From Spisula solida (Eukaryota > Mollusca > Bivalvia > Venerida > Mactridae), in the NCBI GenBank assembly GCA_947247005.1, contig OX365953.1, positions 9,941,001 through 10,005,000 on the forward strand: a DNA stretch of 64,000 nt. The letters run 5' to 3'. Shown here in pieces: positions 11,587-23,283 of this stretch (positions within the stretch are counted from its first letter, which is position 1; each line of letters begins with the position of its first letter). The position numbers and the translations under genes were made by a program. The notes under the pieces were generated by a model that was not told the DNA's origin, ran no database searches, and worked only from the letters and a program-made list of their open reading frames with translations.

Positions 11587-12838
11587 TACGAGGGGTGTTC
11601 AAATTGGAATGCATGTGATGCTATATCTTTCTTGTAGCAATGATATTTTTTAAAATAGTAAACTGTATTAGATTTAAATTGACACTTCACATTTTAAAAA
11701 TATGTTCAGTCTAGCCGTAACAATTAGTCGAGTAACACTGTCTATTCTTGTATACAAAATAAATCCTAAAATGATTAGGAACGTGACACCTTTCTATGTT
11801 ATATCTAAAACAGGACACACAATAAGTTATGCGATTTTTTGACATTATTATTTTTCTTTCTTAAGAAATTATACGAGTAAATGTACAGTATAACTGCCTT
11901 AACAACAAATTTGCAATTACTCTTAAACAAACTGAAAAAATGCATATTAACCAAACCAACCTTTACATATTAAACATATTACAGGCTCCAAGAAGGGTTG
12001 CAGAAATGTATATGACTCTTTAATCAGCAAAACAGAGACTATACCATCAAAATCACAATAAAAACCTGAGTTAAATCTACCAGAACAATTTGGATGGAAA
12101 TACATTTTTCACTCCCCTTTCAAAATTACTAATGGTTCAACTTCACAAGAAATGGAGTTATTGCATGGCAGCACTGGAGGGAGAACCATCATTAATCTCC
12201 TCACCACAAGTTTCTTCTGCTCTAGACAATCAATATCATACAACTGTATTACTATAAGATCGTGTAAAGATTGAATGCAAACATGCTTTTTGTGTTTCCT
12301 TTTTAACAGCAATGGAAAACATAACACAACACCCCACCTAACCATTGCCTTTCAATTTTTCTAGTTGTTTTCCTTTTTAAAAAGTTGTCGTTATATCTAC
12401 AGTAATATTTTGTAGAAATTATATTTATAATTTGAGTTGCTAAAATTGGCGTGATGAGCATCAAAGCAAACTATTTCTTTAACTTATTATACATTCGGTG
12501 CCGAATTGAAGTTCACAAAGTACAAATTTCATTGAAAAATAGACAGTGATTCTGGATTTTAAATGACATGACATGTCAACACAGTCAGACAAGATTTAAT
12601 GTACCTGTATTATTCCGATTTTAGTAGATATACCAAATTATTCTGTAAACTTAAATTGGATTCAGGAGAATAGCTAACAAACATCTCACTTATTCTTTTG
12701 TATCAACATACATGTTATGTTTAGTATATGTTGATCACGTGTTCTATCAGCAACGAAATAAACAATTACAATACCACGGTTGTATTGCACCGTTGGCACC
12801 AAATTGCAAGTTGCATTCAAATTTGAACACCCCTCATA
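11587..12838. mobile_element. Mariner-type element, about 1.25 kb
   Basis: Left end tacgaggggtgttcaaattg at 11587 is matched in reverse at about 12811-12838 (gcattcaaatttgaacaccc then ctca). TA flanks both ends. The right terminal CG has become CA. The interior has no recognisable transposase; the 12109-12345 minus frame is not convincing. The element lies just downstream of the Ser-containing protease exon. Confidence 0.75.
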
Positions 12839-12909
12839 GTACGAAGACGTTCGAATAATCTCCCACGAGATTAATCGAACACAGACAACGACGAATCACA
12901 AAGAATTAC

Positions 12910-13153
12910 CTGGCGTAACTTTAATGTCATTTCCTTTCTCGAAAAACATCACTAACTCAGGCATTTTGGCTGCGAATGTAAAGCTATACCCTCTTAAAAC
13001 AATGTTACCACAAAGCATACCAACAACGCTTACCGAACCATCTGGATTTTCTTTGCATATGGCAGAACCACTATCTCCTGCTTTCGAGAAGGCCTTATCT
13101 GAAACGATCGAATTGTTATCATTCGTACTTACAGCTGGCAACATAACTTTAAT
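12910..13153 (-). CDS. Protease exon with catalytic Ser (GDSGSAI), joining to exon 4 uncertain
   Basis: The acceptor GTTTATTTAG precedes IKVMLPAVS. The motif AGDSGSAIC has the nucleophile Ser codon at 13070-13072. It is followed by VVGMLCG and YSFTFAAKMPELV, which are the closing strands and C-terminal helix of a trypsin-like domain. The exon ends at a good donor (CCAG|GTAATT at 12909), or reads on three codons to a stop at 12896. It starts in phase 0, whereas exon 4 ends in phase 1; a G carried over would create an immediate TAA. A weaker acceptor (AAAG, exon from 13146) would restore frame. It may be the terminal exon of a second gene copy, or an exon may be missing between. The family assignment is firm; the connection is not. 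Confidence 0.65.
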
Positions 13154-13585
13154 CTAAATAAACAGTGAAAGTTTTCAATACAAACATTTAGTTTTAATGT
13201 CAAGATTGATTGTTATCTGTGCTCGTAAAAAAGCATAGAAATGACCCTATAAATGCAGTCAATTGCCACATTTTACAATAAATCAATACATTATCCGCTG
13301 CAGTATTTTCTTATTCGGAAGGCTTATATTGCGGTATGATGCAATTCAGCCGTAACTGTGTTTTATTGGTAGTTCAAGCTTATAAATAATTTGCAGTTTG
13401 AAGTTATTTAACTGCAGCTGTGTTTTATCGGCAGTTCGTGTACACCGTGATTCCTCAATGTGCATATAGCTGAAACCGTTGGTTGTGTTAGAATAAGTGA
13501 CATTACCTTCAATAAAATTAAATTCCTTCATAAATATTGGCTACTAAGCTATTTCATACAAAAGTATATACCATCAACACTCTTT
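13154..13585. other. Possible intron sequence between protease exons
   Basis: No repeat identified. On the minus strand, 13531-13346 is open and contains a donor-like GAAG|GTAATG at about 13506. It does not give an exon with the phases needed to link exon 4 to the Ser exon, so I leave it uncalled. Confidence 0.35.
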
Positions 13586-14650
13586 AAACAAGAGGGCATA
13601 TAGGGCCCTAGGTGGCTCAACTGTGCACATTAATCCAGTAGAACTATATTTGTCATGTTGTTCTTTGTTTTTAAAGTTTTTCTTATCGGTTGCCATGGCA
13701 ACCAGAGTTCTCCATGAAATATAATTCTTTTAGCTACTTTTAGAAAGGATTACCCAAGGAACTTTGTTTCCCATATAACATGAAATACCAGTGCTTTAAG
13801 AGGAGAATATTTAAAAAGATTTAATTATATATATGTAGGTAAAACAGGGGACACACCACTTGACGAATCACGATACACATGTCAAATTTGTAAGAGGGTC
13901 ACCTAAAAACTATTTCTGTAAAATTATTTTGAAACTGACCAGCGGATGATTTTTGACAATTTTTTAAAAAAGATTTTCCTATTGGTTGATGGCAACCAGA
14001 GTTCTGCATGGATTATAATTATTTTAGCTACGATAAGAAAGAATCACCAAAAGAACAATTTGACCAATTTATAGTGAAATCCAACCAATATCTCAGAGGA
14101 GAAGATTTTTAAAGATTTTACTTCAGATATATTATAGGGAAAACAGCGCCCACCCACTGGCGATCATGTTTTTTGACGAATCACAACACAAATGACAATT
14201 TTTTAAGAGGGTCACCAAACCACCATTTCTGTAAAATTATTTTGAAATCTGGCCAGTGGTTGATTTTTTAAAAAGATTTCCTTATCGGTGCCATGGCAAC
14301 AAGAGTTCTGCATGGATTATAATTGTTTTAGCTTTTTTAAGAAAGGACCACCCAATGAACAATTTTACCAATTTATAGTAAAATCCAACCAGCACTTTTA
14401 GGAGAAGATTTTTACTATATATATATTTTTGTAAAATTATTTTAAAATCTGGCCAGCGGTTGATTTTTTAAAAAGATTTTCCTATTGGTTGTCATGGCAA
14501 CCAGAGTTATTCATAGATTACAATTCTTTTAGCTAGTTTTAGAAAGGACCACCAAGGTAAATTCCCGTGAAGTATTGTTAAAATTGGTCAGGTGGTTTAG
14601 GAGAAGTCGTTTTAATGAATTGTTGAAGGACGGACGACGAGTGATTACAA
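13586..14650 (+). repeat. 'gggccc...' repeat family, about 1.06-kb copy with internal units
   Basis: Starts aaacaagagggcatataggg. It contains about three roughly 300-bp internal units marked by ggttg(c/t)catggcaaccagag and gacgaatcac. It ends in a shortened GGAC run and gagtgattacaat, without the terminal hairpin. It lies in the 2.5-kb gap between protease exons. Confidence 0.8.
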
Positions 14651-15285
14651 TACATAAAGAGTATATTAAGTCAGACAGGGAAGGCAGCACTCAACTTAAC
14701 CAGCCGAGCACAGAAAACATTAAAAACACACAAAGCACAATGCCCAACTAAACAAGCGCAGATCCGCCCAAGCCCAAGCTGTCGAAAAGTATAATAAATT
14801 ATAACTAGCTGAATGACCCAGTAGAAAAGATTCAGCAACCAAAAGGCGGAATGCCTACGCTGAATGACCTAGTAACAACAGTAAAACTGCTGAACTACAT
14901 AGTTATAGCAGCCTTTAGTCTCAAAAGTTAAATAACAGTATTAAAACGTTGAAAGGCCCGTATAGTGGGATGACCTACTAACTAGCTGAATGACCCAGTT
15001 TCCACAGCAAAAGGACTATATTAGCTTACCTTGTCACTATAATTTGTCAAAATATGTAATGGTGTGCAGTAAGCAGAAACCAAAGGTTGTTTTTATCCAG
15101 GGTAAGTTTAAACTGTCCTTATATATTTATACACAAGTTATTTTCATCTAAACCATTATGGCATTCCGATTGATGAAAAAACACAGATTCAATAGTTATA
15201 TAGGGAAAATATGAAATGGAGATCAAATGAAGAAACATCGTGCCCCTTGTAGACGCCATACATACGTCAGTTAAGTAATGTTCTG
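14651..15285. repeat. Repeat block also present inverted at 59.76-59.90 kb; 'gctgaatgaccyagt' units
   Basis: 14651-14760 (cataaagagtatattaagtc ... cagccgagcacagaaaacat) matches the reverse complement of 59765-59905. After it, gctgaatgacccagt/ccta motifs recur to 15000, as at 21.7, 23.35 and 38.7 kb. No gene. Confidence 0.6.
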
Positions 15286-15432
15286 AGGTGGTATTCAATA
15301 TTGATCTTACATGACTTAAGGATAAGGACAACCAATCAGACCACATCATATCAAACTCTCGGTCAGTAACAGGCGATATGATTGGCTATCATTATTCTCC
15401 AATTAAATAAGATCAATATTGAATTCCACCCA
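15284..15432. mobile_element. 146-bp MITE, copy 1
   Basis: The ends ggtggtattcaatattgatc and its reverse complement (gatcaatattgaattccacc) bound about 146 bases. An inner pair, ccaatca / tgattgg, and the phrase ggtcagtaacaggcgatatg are shared with the copy at 32394. Confidence 0.8.
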
Positions 15433-15690
15433 TGGTGTCAGGAACCAGATTAAACAAGTGGGTACCGATGGCCGATTATATCACCGGAAAACACACGGGG
15501 GCGCATAAAGCATGACTCCCGCTCAATATCTTACATCAAGCTATTGACGCTAAACAATATCGGCACACTTTCCCATTAACTTATGATCGCTTTTTACGTA
15601 ATGACGATCGAGAGCTTGATCGGTCGAGCTAATATTGAGGGCGTTTAAAGTATAATAATAACCTGTGATAACTATATCCTGAAATATTAC
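15433..15690. other. Intron-side sequence next to exon 4
   Basis: No coding or repeat feature recognised. The donor of exon 4 (GTAATA) is at its upper edge on the minus strand. Confidence 0.35.
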
Positions 15691-16415
15691 CTGGCATAAT
15701 GTTGCGTTGATCACCTTTATATTCCACTAAAATAGTGTAATCTCGGGCAAATTTGTAATCATCTGGAATCTGTTCCTCATACATCTCAAATACCTGATGG
15801 GCAATATTCTCCGATATAACTACACCCTTTGTGAACGCGGATGCAGCACCAACTTTGTATACAGTTGTTCCTTCACAAACGTATCCCCAACGCCAATCGT
15901 CACAATATGTCTTTCCATCTGACTTAAAAAGTGAACGAATACAATCTTTATACACGTCACTGTCCACTCGAATCGCCGCTATATCCATAGTGTATGGGCG
16001 GTAAAGCTTATACTCAGGACGACCAAGCAATCGGTGCGTATCTTTTTCTCGTCCTGGTACATGTACTTCGACTTCACACGAGCAATCCTTATCGCCTTTA
16101 CACGAGCAATCCACACAGTGCGCGCACGTCAAGGCATACAATTCTCCGTTACTGTCTTTGTCTGTATCGCGTTTGATGTTAGCAAAACAGCCAAGCGTTC
16201 CACATTTAGAATCGGCTAATATCTGTGTGCCAGCAACTACATCACCACTCGCTTGTTCTCTAAATCCATCTATAACCTCAACCTTATATCTATAGCCATA
16301 CCTACAACGTCGTATCTGATCATGTATTAGCCTTTTACCTTTGGATGTACAAGTCTTGTTAACAAAAATGGTCAATATTCCATATATTTTGCCACATGCA
16401 GTGACGTGCTCGATT
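15691..16415 (-). CDS. Exon 4: trypsin-like serine protease domain (His and Asp)
   Basis: The acceptor is GTTTTACAG at the 5' side and the donor is CCAG|GTAATA at 15690. The phase is 2 at entry and 1 at exit. It encodes about 241 residues. Trypsin-fold landmarks in order: GTLGCFANI (start of the barrel); ALTCAHCV with the catalytic His codon at 16118-16120; MDIAAIRV with the catalytic Asp codon at 15983-15985; then YKVGAASAFTKGVV, a K-x-G-x-x-S-x-x-T-x-G element seen in intracellular or bacterial-type trypsin-like peptidases rather than digestive trypsins. Right after the His lies a cysteine cluster (CAHCVDCSCKGDKDCSC) that is unusual for this fold and may bind metal or form disulfides. The exon ends at RNIMPG, where the GDSG motif should soon follow. 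The nucleophile is not in this exon. Confidence 0.85.
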
Positions 16416-17225
16416 CTGTAAAACATACAACAGTATTATTATTCACTTCACTTCATGGACGAGGTATGTACAGAAAGTTCGTTGACTGGTCATTTTAACA
16501 TCAACCCGTTAAGTAACAGTTGACATATTATATATGGTTCGAAAACAAATTTAACTATCAACAGTACTGAACGAAAAAAAATAGCTTGAATTAATAATGT
16601 GAGAGGTAACCCCGTCATGTCATACATGTACTTCAAAGTGCAAGAATAAGTGGTCAGACGTATAAATTATACAAGGTTTTCAAATTGTCAACCATAGAAG
16701 CAACATCCGTTAACAAGAAGCGAGTCGAATTCCTAATGCATCAAAATGACGGCTGCTAAACGTCTGGAAATGCGTGTCGTTTTAATGTTATGCTCTGGGG
16801 TAAATATCTCGAAGCTCTCGTTAGCATAACCACTATCGTTTGTCTATCGTTAGGGTTTTGATGGATACCTCGAAGCAATCGTTATTAACGAATATTCGTT
16901 AATTTGCCACTTTTTTAACGACTGCCTGGGGTTGTCGTTAAGCTCTCGTTACCATCATTTTATACCGAAAGCTATAGAAGACAAACTTCCAATCACTTTA
17001 CCGGAACAGACGCACAAACGGGGTGTTCACAATTATAACAGCACTTCTTAAGAAGTTGAAATGAAACACTGTCATTATGTTAAATCTTTGTAAGAATGAT
17101 ATATTGTGGGGAAGTTATAAAGATTTAAGCATTTATAAATGCTAGACAAAAGCTTTAAATACGAGATGATAATGCTGGTGATAACAATAATGTTCCATAA
17201 GGATCATCAAACTTCGCTTAAGTCT

Positions 17226-17300
17226 CGATAGCCTAGTGATAGAGCGTGTGCTTCGCGCGCATGGGGGTAGGAGGTCGCGGGTTTCATCCGTTACTGAATC
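17226..17300 (+). repeat. tRNA-derived SINE head
   Basis: Box A-like tagcctagtgatagagc and box B-like gggtttcatcc are spaced as in tRNA genes, but there is no matching acceptor stem. It is therefore read as a SINE promoter, not a functional tRNA. Confidence 0.5.
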
Positions 17301-17740
17301 GTAAAACAAGTCGCTTAACCCTTAGTATAAAAGGGTCTCTTACGTGACGACGGATACATGTAAATTCAGAATTGATGCGTGGAGAGATCGATAAATAAAA
17401 GTTGTCAGAAATCGGCCTAAATATATACAGTGTATTATAATATAATAAGTCATTCTCTCATAACGTTAAAAAAGTTATGTACAGTAGAACTACGAAGCCT
17501 CGAATAACTTCTTACCAAGAACATAGTTCGAGCCATCTTCATGCGCGATGCATTTATTGCTTACTTGGTGCCGTTGACGGAACATACTAGTATGTCCCAA
17601 TAGATTCTTCGACTGACAGGCACCGGAACATCTGTACGTGTCTGTGACTTGAATGTGATATGCTCATGGTATACTGTATGTAGTGACAATTTATTTACAA
17701 ATACTGATGTTCGTTGGTCCGGGTCAACACATGACTCTTC

Positions 17741-18691
17741 TACGAGGGGTGATCATCAAATACGCGGAAAGTGGCGTAATGTCTTTATTTGTCATTGTCA
17801 TTGTAAACTTTCTGAACATGACGACACATATATTTCAAATTGATTCACCGGGGATCATCAATATTAACCATAGTCAGAACGAACGCGTTTTCCTATCACA
17901 ACGTCACTCGACATTATGCGGCCCAAATTGTCTAACGTTGAACGTAGAACACGATGCCGTATCATTCGTGCGTTTGTTATGTTGTAATTTTCTAAAGGAC
18001 GGGTTATGATAATGCAATGATATAACATTATATTCAGGATTTCAAAAACATGTTTTAACGTCACAATTCCGTTTTAGATCTATTTGCTTCGAAGTCGATG
18101 TCAGAAAATGAGTGCGATACAGAAATCGGCGTGTTGCAAATGAAATGTCTAATGACAATATTGCATAATGCAACAACTATGTAATGGCATACACAACAAT
18201 ACAAAACAGGGATCTGTTTTGTATATTCTAGCATATGTAGCCGTGTTAAATCAATACCGACATGCAAATGGGCTGTACGACGTCAATACCGTCAAATTAC
18301 GTCATCAATATTAATTATCTCCTGCAGCTAATTCATATAATTTACATGCAAGTTGCAAAGGAACATGAGTTTCGGTTGACAGGTCCATGAAGTCTATCTG
18401 GTTGTACAGCTATTTTTTGAGAACCATTCACTGCATTATACATTATGAATTGTGCACGAATTAGTTTGTATACTGTTATATGTAACAACGTCGCGATGAC
18501 GTTGTGTCGGTGTAACCATAGTGACGTTACGGTTTCTACGTTTTATTCGACCAAATATTTTCTTGATATTAATGTTTTTTATAGTTATGTATTTGCAATA
18601 CGTCAATCAACTACCTGACCGATTTTTTCAATATTGGTTACGTAGTGAAGATTTCAGAGCAATTTCCGCGTATTTGTTGATCACCCTCGTA
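17741..18691. mobile_element. Mariner-type element, 0.95 kb, nested
   Basis: Left end tacgaggggtgatcatcaaa (then tacgcggaaa) at 17741 is matched in reverse at 18662-18691 with few mismatches. TA flanks both ends. The open frames inside (17683-18009, 18064-17864) resemble no transposase. It sits inside the 16795-19337 element and is therefore younger than it. Confidence 0.8.
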
Positions 18692-19337
18692 TAAGGAAGA
18701 ACTGAGAGAATCTCTTTAGATATGCTGTGAAGCAGTCGTTTTGATTTTCAATCATTTGTGAATAGTTTTCAATTTATAGCTAAATATGTGATTAAATAGT
18801 AAAGATGATGTGAAAATTAGATCTAATAATAATTGCTTGTATGTCTCCCATGTTTTGGCATCACCATTCATCCGACCGTCTGTCTTCCCGTCTGTCTTCC
18901 CGCCTGTCCGTCCTGATGCGGAACAATAGGATGTGTTTTATTTCATTTGATCCGATGCTTGCTGAATACAAATGGCGCTAATGAGGTACGACCGAAGGAA
19001 CTAAAGAAACGCAAAATGTCTCTCGTAAAAGAACGTACGTTTGCATTTCACTTGTTCGCAACAACAAAGTTTCGAAAAATTCAAACTTAAAAGTTTTAAA
19101 TCAAATCACAAAGTTATATTTCCATCTTTCATACTTATATATATCTCAATACACACGATATTGCGCAATAAAAAAATACACAGCTCAATCGTTAATAACT
19201 AACGAAGGAGTAACGAACGAATGTCGTAAGAGAGCTTTCGACATACCCGCGCAAGTCTATCGTTTATCAACATTAGACCATTCGTTATGGCATTCGTTAA
19301 GGCATAACTAACGATAGTGTCGAGATATTGACCCCAG

Positions 19338-20612
19338 GCTGATCTACTAAATACGCATACACGGACTTATGAAATGATTCAAAAGATAAAAAATTGGCGT
19401 CTAGAACTCTTGTTGTTTTTAAGTGGCATATAAGTTTCAGTGCGATAAATAAATAGAAAAATGATTAAAGTTCAGTAAGAAGAATGTTGGTGATTACGTC
19501 ACAGATCATGAAAGAGATTGACATTTCCAAGGCATATGCTTTTATTAAACTTATGATTCAATTGTTTATTACACAGTGACGAAATATAGTGCTCGCAGCA
19601 TGAACTAGTTTGTGAATGAGAAAAATAATGTTTTCTAGCATGACGTTAACCCGCTTCGAAAAATAACGTCGTTGTGCACCGCTCGCATAAACCATATGAT
19701 TTTATAATGTAATTTTGTATTTCGCAACGTATTTTAATGAAATTTTGCGTACATGCTCAGAACATTTTGACTAAACATCAGTGAAAATTTGAAACTAATA
19801 GGACCGAAATATTTTATAATATAAGCAAAGTACATAATGTACACCCGTCGTACATGTGCAATAAAGAACGTATATTTTGTAAAACATCAAGAGGGTCAAA
19901 TTGACATAGTTCGCACATCGTAAATACTCGTACGCATGATTTATCGATTTTCTTTTAATTGACATAGTCACATGTTTCACCTCGGGAGACCCAGTAACTT
20001 CGCCTAGATATTACTAAAAAGTATATATAAAGGTGAACAATGTAACCAGGTTAATTTTGATGACCCAATGTAGTAAAGCGACAGTTCTTACCAGGCTACA
20101 TACGTATAAAGTCAAACGGTGAGTATAAACGGGTTTATTTGACTTAACCAAGTGACCTAGGGATTTAACCTAAGATGATCCAGTTTTAAACTCGTCCTTG
20201 CTTTTATGCTAACCAATTTTCAAAGTCGGAGCAAAAAGTTGACGCTTAGAGTCTTCAAAAGATTTTTATTTGATTTCATATCGTCACCTAGTAGGTTGTC
20301 ATCCCACAAGATGACATGCCTACTACTGGAGCACACATGTTGCTTCTTGAATTACATTTGCTTTCATAGTGGCCTAGGTATTGACCGCACATTACCCACT
20401 TTTAACCAATACCCTACATGTTATAAAGACACATATTCAGACACATTTTCATGCAACTGTGGTCATTATTACGTTTACTAGCCGTTACAGACGGACAGAT
20501 GGTGGTCTAAGATCGACCGCATTGTAACCACAAGAGATTTGATCGAATAATAAGTTAATAACCAAAGTAACCATACTGTCAAAGCATTCAACCGAAAATA
20601 CAAACAACTTAC
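19338..20612. other. Intron 3 remainder with degenerate 'gacctag' repeat
   Basis: No gene. About 20120-20200 has aagtgacctagggatttaacc and agatgatccagttttaaact, a decayed unit of the 145-bp family at 3.0-3.65 kb. It ends near a gacggacagatgg tail at 20490. Confidence 0.5.
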
Positions 20613-21111
20613 TCAAGTAATTTCTTCTGTAAATGCGCCGAGATAGGGTTTGAAACAGGAATTAGGAAATCTTGTTGTGTATTTGATTCTCTACATAATC
20701 CAAACAATTCAAACTGTAACTTTCCCAACATGTGAAATACATCCAACCTCTCTGTGAGACAGGATTCAAGCTCTTCAACAGTTTCTTTTATCGTAGCTAA
20801 ACGTTGTTTAATATATTTCAGTAGTTTATCAGGTTTGTTTTGTAACAGAGGCGAACGATCACCGGCTTGGAAACAATCGCTAATTTTTCTATTGAAATTA
20901 AAGGATCTATCATCCACGAAGGTGTTGACCATCGAGCCACTTATTCCTAATGCTTGTGACAACGCTTCACAGATAAATGCTCTGATGACGTCGGTACAGA
21001 AGGGAATCAGTCGTTGCCTAATATCTATGGTTGTTGTAATACTAGCACGTGGTGTTGCATGTATTTCCAGCTCCTTATGTTGTCTCTTCACATGCATCTT
21101 TATGCTCTTCT
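20613..21111 (-). CDS. Exon 3 of protease-locus gene, helical/coiled-coil region
   Basis: The acceptor is TTTTTGTAG and the donor is GA|GTAAGT, close to consensus. The phase is 1 at entry and 2 at exit, matching both neighbours exactly. It encodes about 166 residues, rich in Lys, Glu, Leu and Gln. The second half (KLLKYIKQRLATIKETVEEL and following) is likely a long helix or short coiled coil. The first half (IRQRLIPFCTDVIRAFICEA) is also helical. I know of no family match. A death-fold-like or effector-associated adaptor domain is possible given the helical content and the C-terminal protease, but nothing in the sequence proves it. Confidence 0.7.
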
Positions 21112-21847
21112 CTACAAAAATAGAAAATAAGTAAACGGCTTTATCCTTATAGATAGTACAGCTGCATCAAATTTTGAGACTGCAACATCAACTTGGTATG
21201 CTAACTAATAGACAAGAAGAAAACCCACACGCCAAGTTGGAATGTCGCCACAATTCAAATACAAAGTCATGTAAATGATCAGTCATTTGTCGTTAAAATT
21301 GACGCATCGTATATGCGATACTAGCATAATGACATATGTATATTGAGGATATCAAAGACCCATACTGTACGGCACCATCGCCTAGCAATGCAAATTACGC
21401 AAGCATTATGCCACTCGGCCAGTATTAATGTAACTATACCATGGCACCGCACCGCACCACATCACACCACGCCGCACCAGTAATGCAGTGTAGTACACAA
21501 ACGAAATGAATGTCATACGGATAAATCGAGCTAAAATTAACAAAACACGTGCGCGGATTGCAATCGAAGAGTGATCACAAATGCTAACTTTGTCACTTTT
21601 GGACAGTTGAGCTACAAAAAACATTAACTTATCACATATTTCAATCCCCGCGCGTGTTTTGTGACAGGTGAGCTAAAAAATACAAAGCACAAAGCCCAAC
21701 TGAACAAGTAAATAATCCACAAAAGTCCAAGCTGTTTAAAAGCTCAATGGACTAGTTTCAGCAATCAAAAAGCTGAATGAACAATGTGAATGACCCAGTT
21801 CCAACAGTAAAACAGCTGAAATACCTAGTTTTAGCTGTCTGAAGTCA
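21112..21847. other. Intron 2 sequence with a CACCGC microsatellite and repeat tails
   Basis: At 21442-21480 there is a degenerate caccgcaccacat run. At 21575-21612 and 21660-21680 there are worn copies of the agctcacc/ggtgagct tail. At 21681-21847 there are gctgaatgacccagt units like those at 14.8 kb. No gene. Confidence 0.5.
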
Positions 21848-23283
21848 AACAAGAGGGCCCACAGGGCCTAGGTCGCTCACCTGTGCACATTGATCAAGTA
21901 GAACCATGTTTTTAAAAGTTGTTTCCAATCAGTTGTCATGGCAACCAGAGTTCTGCATGGATTATAATTCTTTTAGCTATTTTTAGAAAGGACAACCCAA
22001 GGAATATTGTTACCCAATTAATATGAAATTCAACAAGTACTTTTAGAGGAGAAGATTTTTAAAGATTTTACTATAGATATATAGCGAAAAACAGCACCCC
22101 ACCGACTAGCCGCCATGTTTTTTGACGAATCAGGACAAAAATGTCAATTTTGTAAGAGGGTCACCCAAAACTATTGCTGTAAAATTATTTTGAAATCTGG
22201 AAAGCGGTTGATTTTTTATGATTTTTTCAAAGATTTTCCTATTGGTTGCCATGGCAACCAGAGTTCTGCATGGAATGGAATTATTTTACCTATTTTAAGA
22301 AAGGATCACCCAAAGAACAACTGAACCAATTTATAATGAAATCCAAAATGGTACTTTTAGAGGAAGATTTTTAAAGATTTTACTATAGATATATAGGGGA
22401 AAACAGCACCCCACCTACTGGTGGTCATGTTTTTTGACGAATTAGAAAAAAATGTCAATTTTGAAAGAGGGTCACCCAAAACTATTGCTGTAAAATTATT
22501 TTGAATCTGGCAAGCGGTTGATTTTTTATGATTTTTTAAAGATTTTCCTATCGGTTGCCATGGCAACCAGAGTTCTTCATGGAATGTAATTCTTTTAGCT
22601 ATTTTAAGAAAGCACCACCTAATTTACAATTTAACCAATTTACAATGAAATCCAACCAGTTCTTTAAGAGGAGAAGATTTTTAAAGATTTTACTGTAGAT
22701 ATATAGGGGGAAATAGCGCCCCACCAACTGGCGGCCATGTTTTTTGACGAATCAAGACAAAAATGTCAATTTTGTTAGAGGGTCACCAACAACTATTTCT
22801 GTAAAATTATTTTGAAATCCGTCCAGCGGTTGATTTTTTATGATTTTTAAAAGATTTTCCTATTGGTTGCCATGGCAACCAGAGTTATTTATAGATTACA
22901 ATTCTTTTAACTATTTTTAGAAAGGACCACCCAAGGAACATTCTTATGAAGTTTGGTTGAAATTGGTCAAGTGGTTTAGGAGGAGAAGTCGTTTGAATGA
23001 ATTGTTGACGCACGCACGGACGGACGGACGGACGGACGTTCTAACAAAACGGTATTTATGTGGCTATAATACGGAATGAAGGGTATTATGTGTCTAATTG
23101 TAGCCACATAAAAGAAAATTTTAGCCACGTAAGAGCCAATTCTACTTTCGTTTTCACTATTTCCAACTGGTTTGTCCATAGAAAGTAGCCACCTAAGTAC
23201 CCGTTTGTGGGCGCGGACGGACGGACGACGGACGAAGAGTGATCACAATAGCTCACCTTGTCACTATGTGACAGGTGAGCTAA
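21848..23283 (+). repeat. 'gggccc...' repeat family, longest copy with tandem 0.3-kb units
   Basis: Starts acaagagggcccacagggcc. It contains three to four tandem units of about 300-310 bp, each with tattggttgccatggcaacc, agaggagaagatttttaaag and ccatgttttttgacgaat, at about 21.93, 22.24, 22.55 and 22.86 kb. At 23030-23210 a gtggctataatacggaatga segment interrupts the GGAC run. It ends in a hairpin at 23250-23281. It lies wholly within intron 2. Confidence 0.85.

Larger units (their letters stand above)
16795..19337. mobile_element. 2.5-kb inverted-repeat element in intron 3, GCT duplication
   Basis: Left end ctggggtaaatatctcgaag at 16795; right end (reverse) ctggggtcaatatctcgaca at 19337. 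Both continue into cgttag-rich subterminal sequence. The 3-bp direct repeat GCT at 16792-16794 and 19338-19340 fits a PIF/Harbinger-like 3-bp target duplication. There is no transposase. A mariner-type element (17741-18691) and a tRNA-like SINE head (17226) are nested in it. Confidence 0.7.

Noticed and set aside
12109..12345. 78-codon minus-strand frame as a downstream protease exon
   Set aside because: It is within a mariner-type element and has no protease-like or transposase-like residues.
13346..13531. Missing exon linking exon 4 to the GDSGS exon
   Set aside because: Open on the minus strand, but no acceptor/donor pair gives the required entry phase 1 and exit phase 0.
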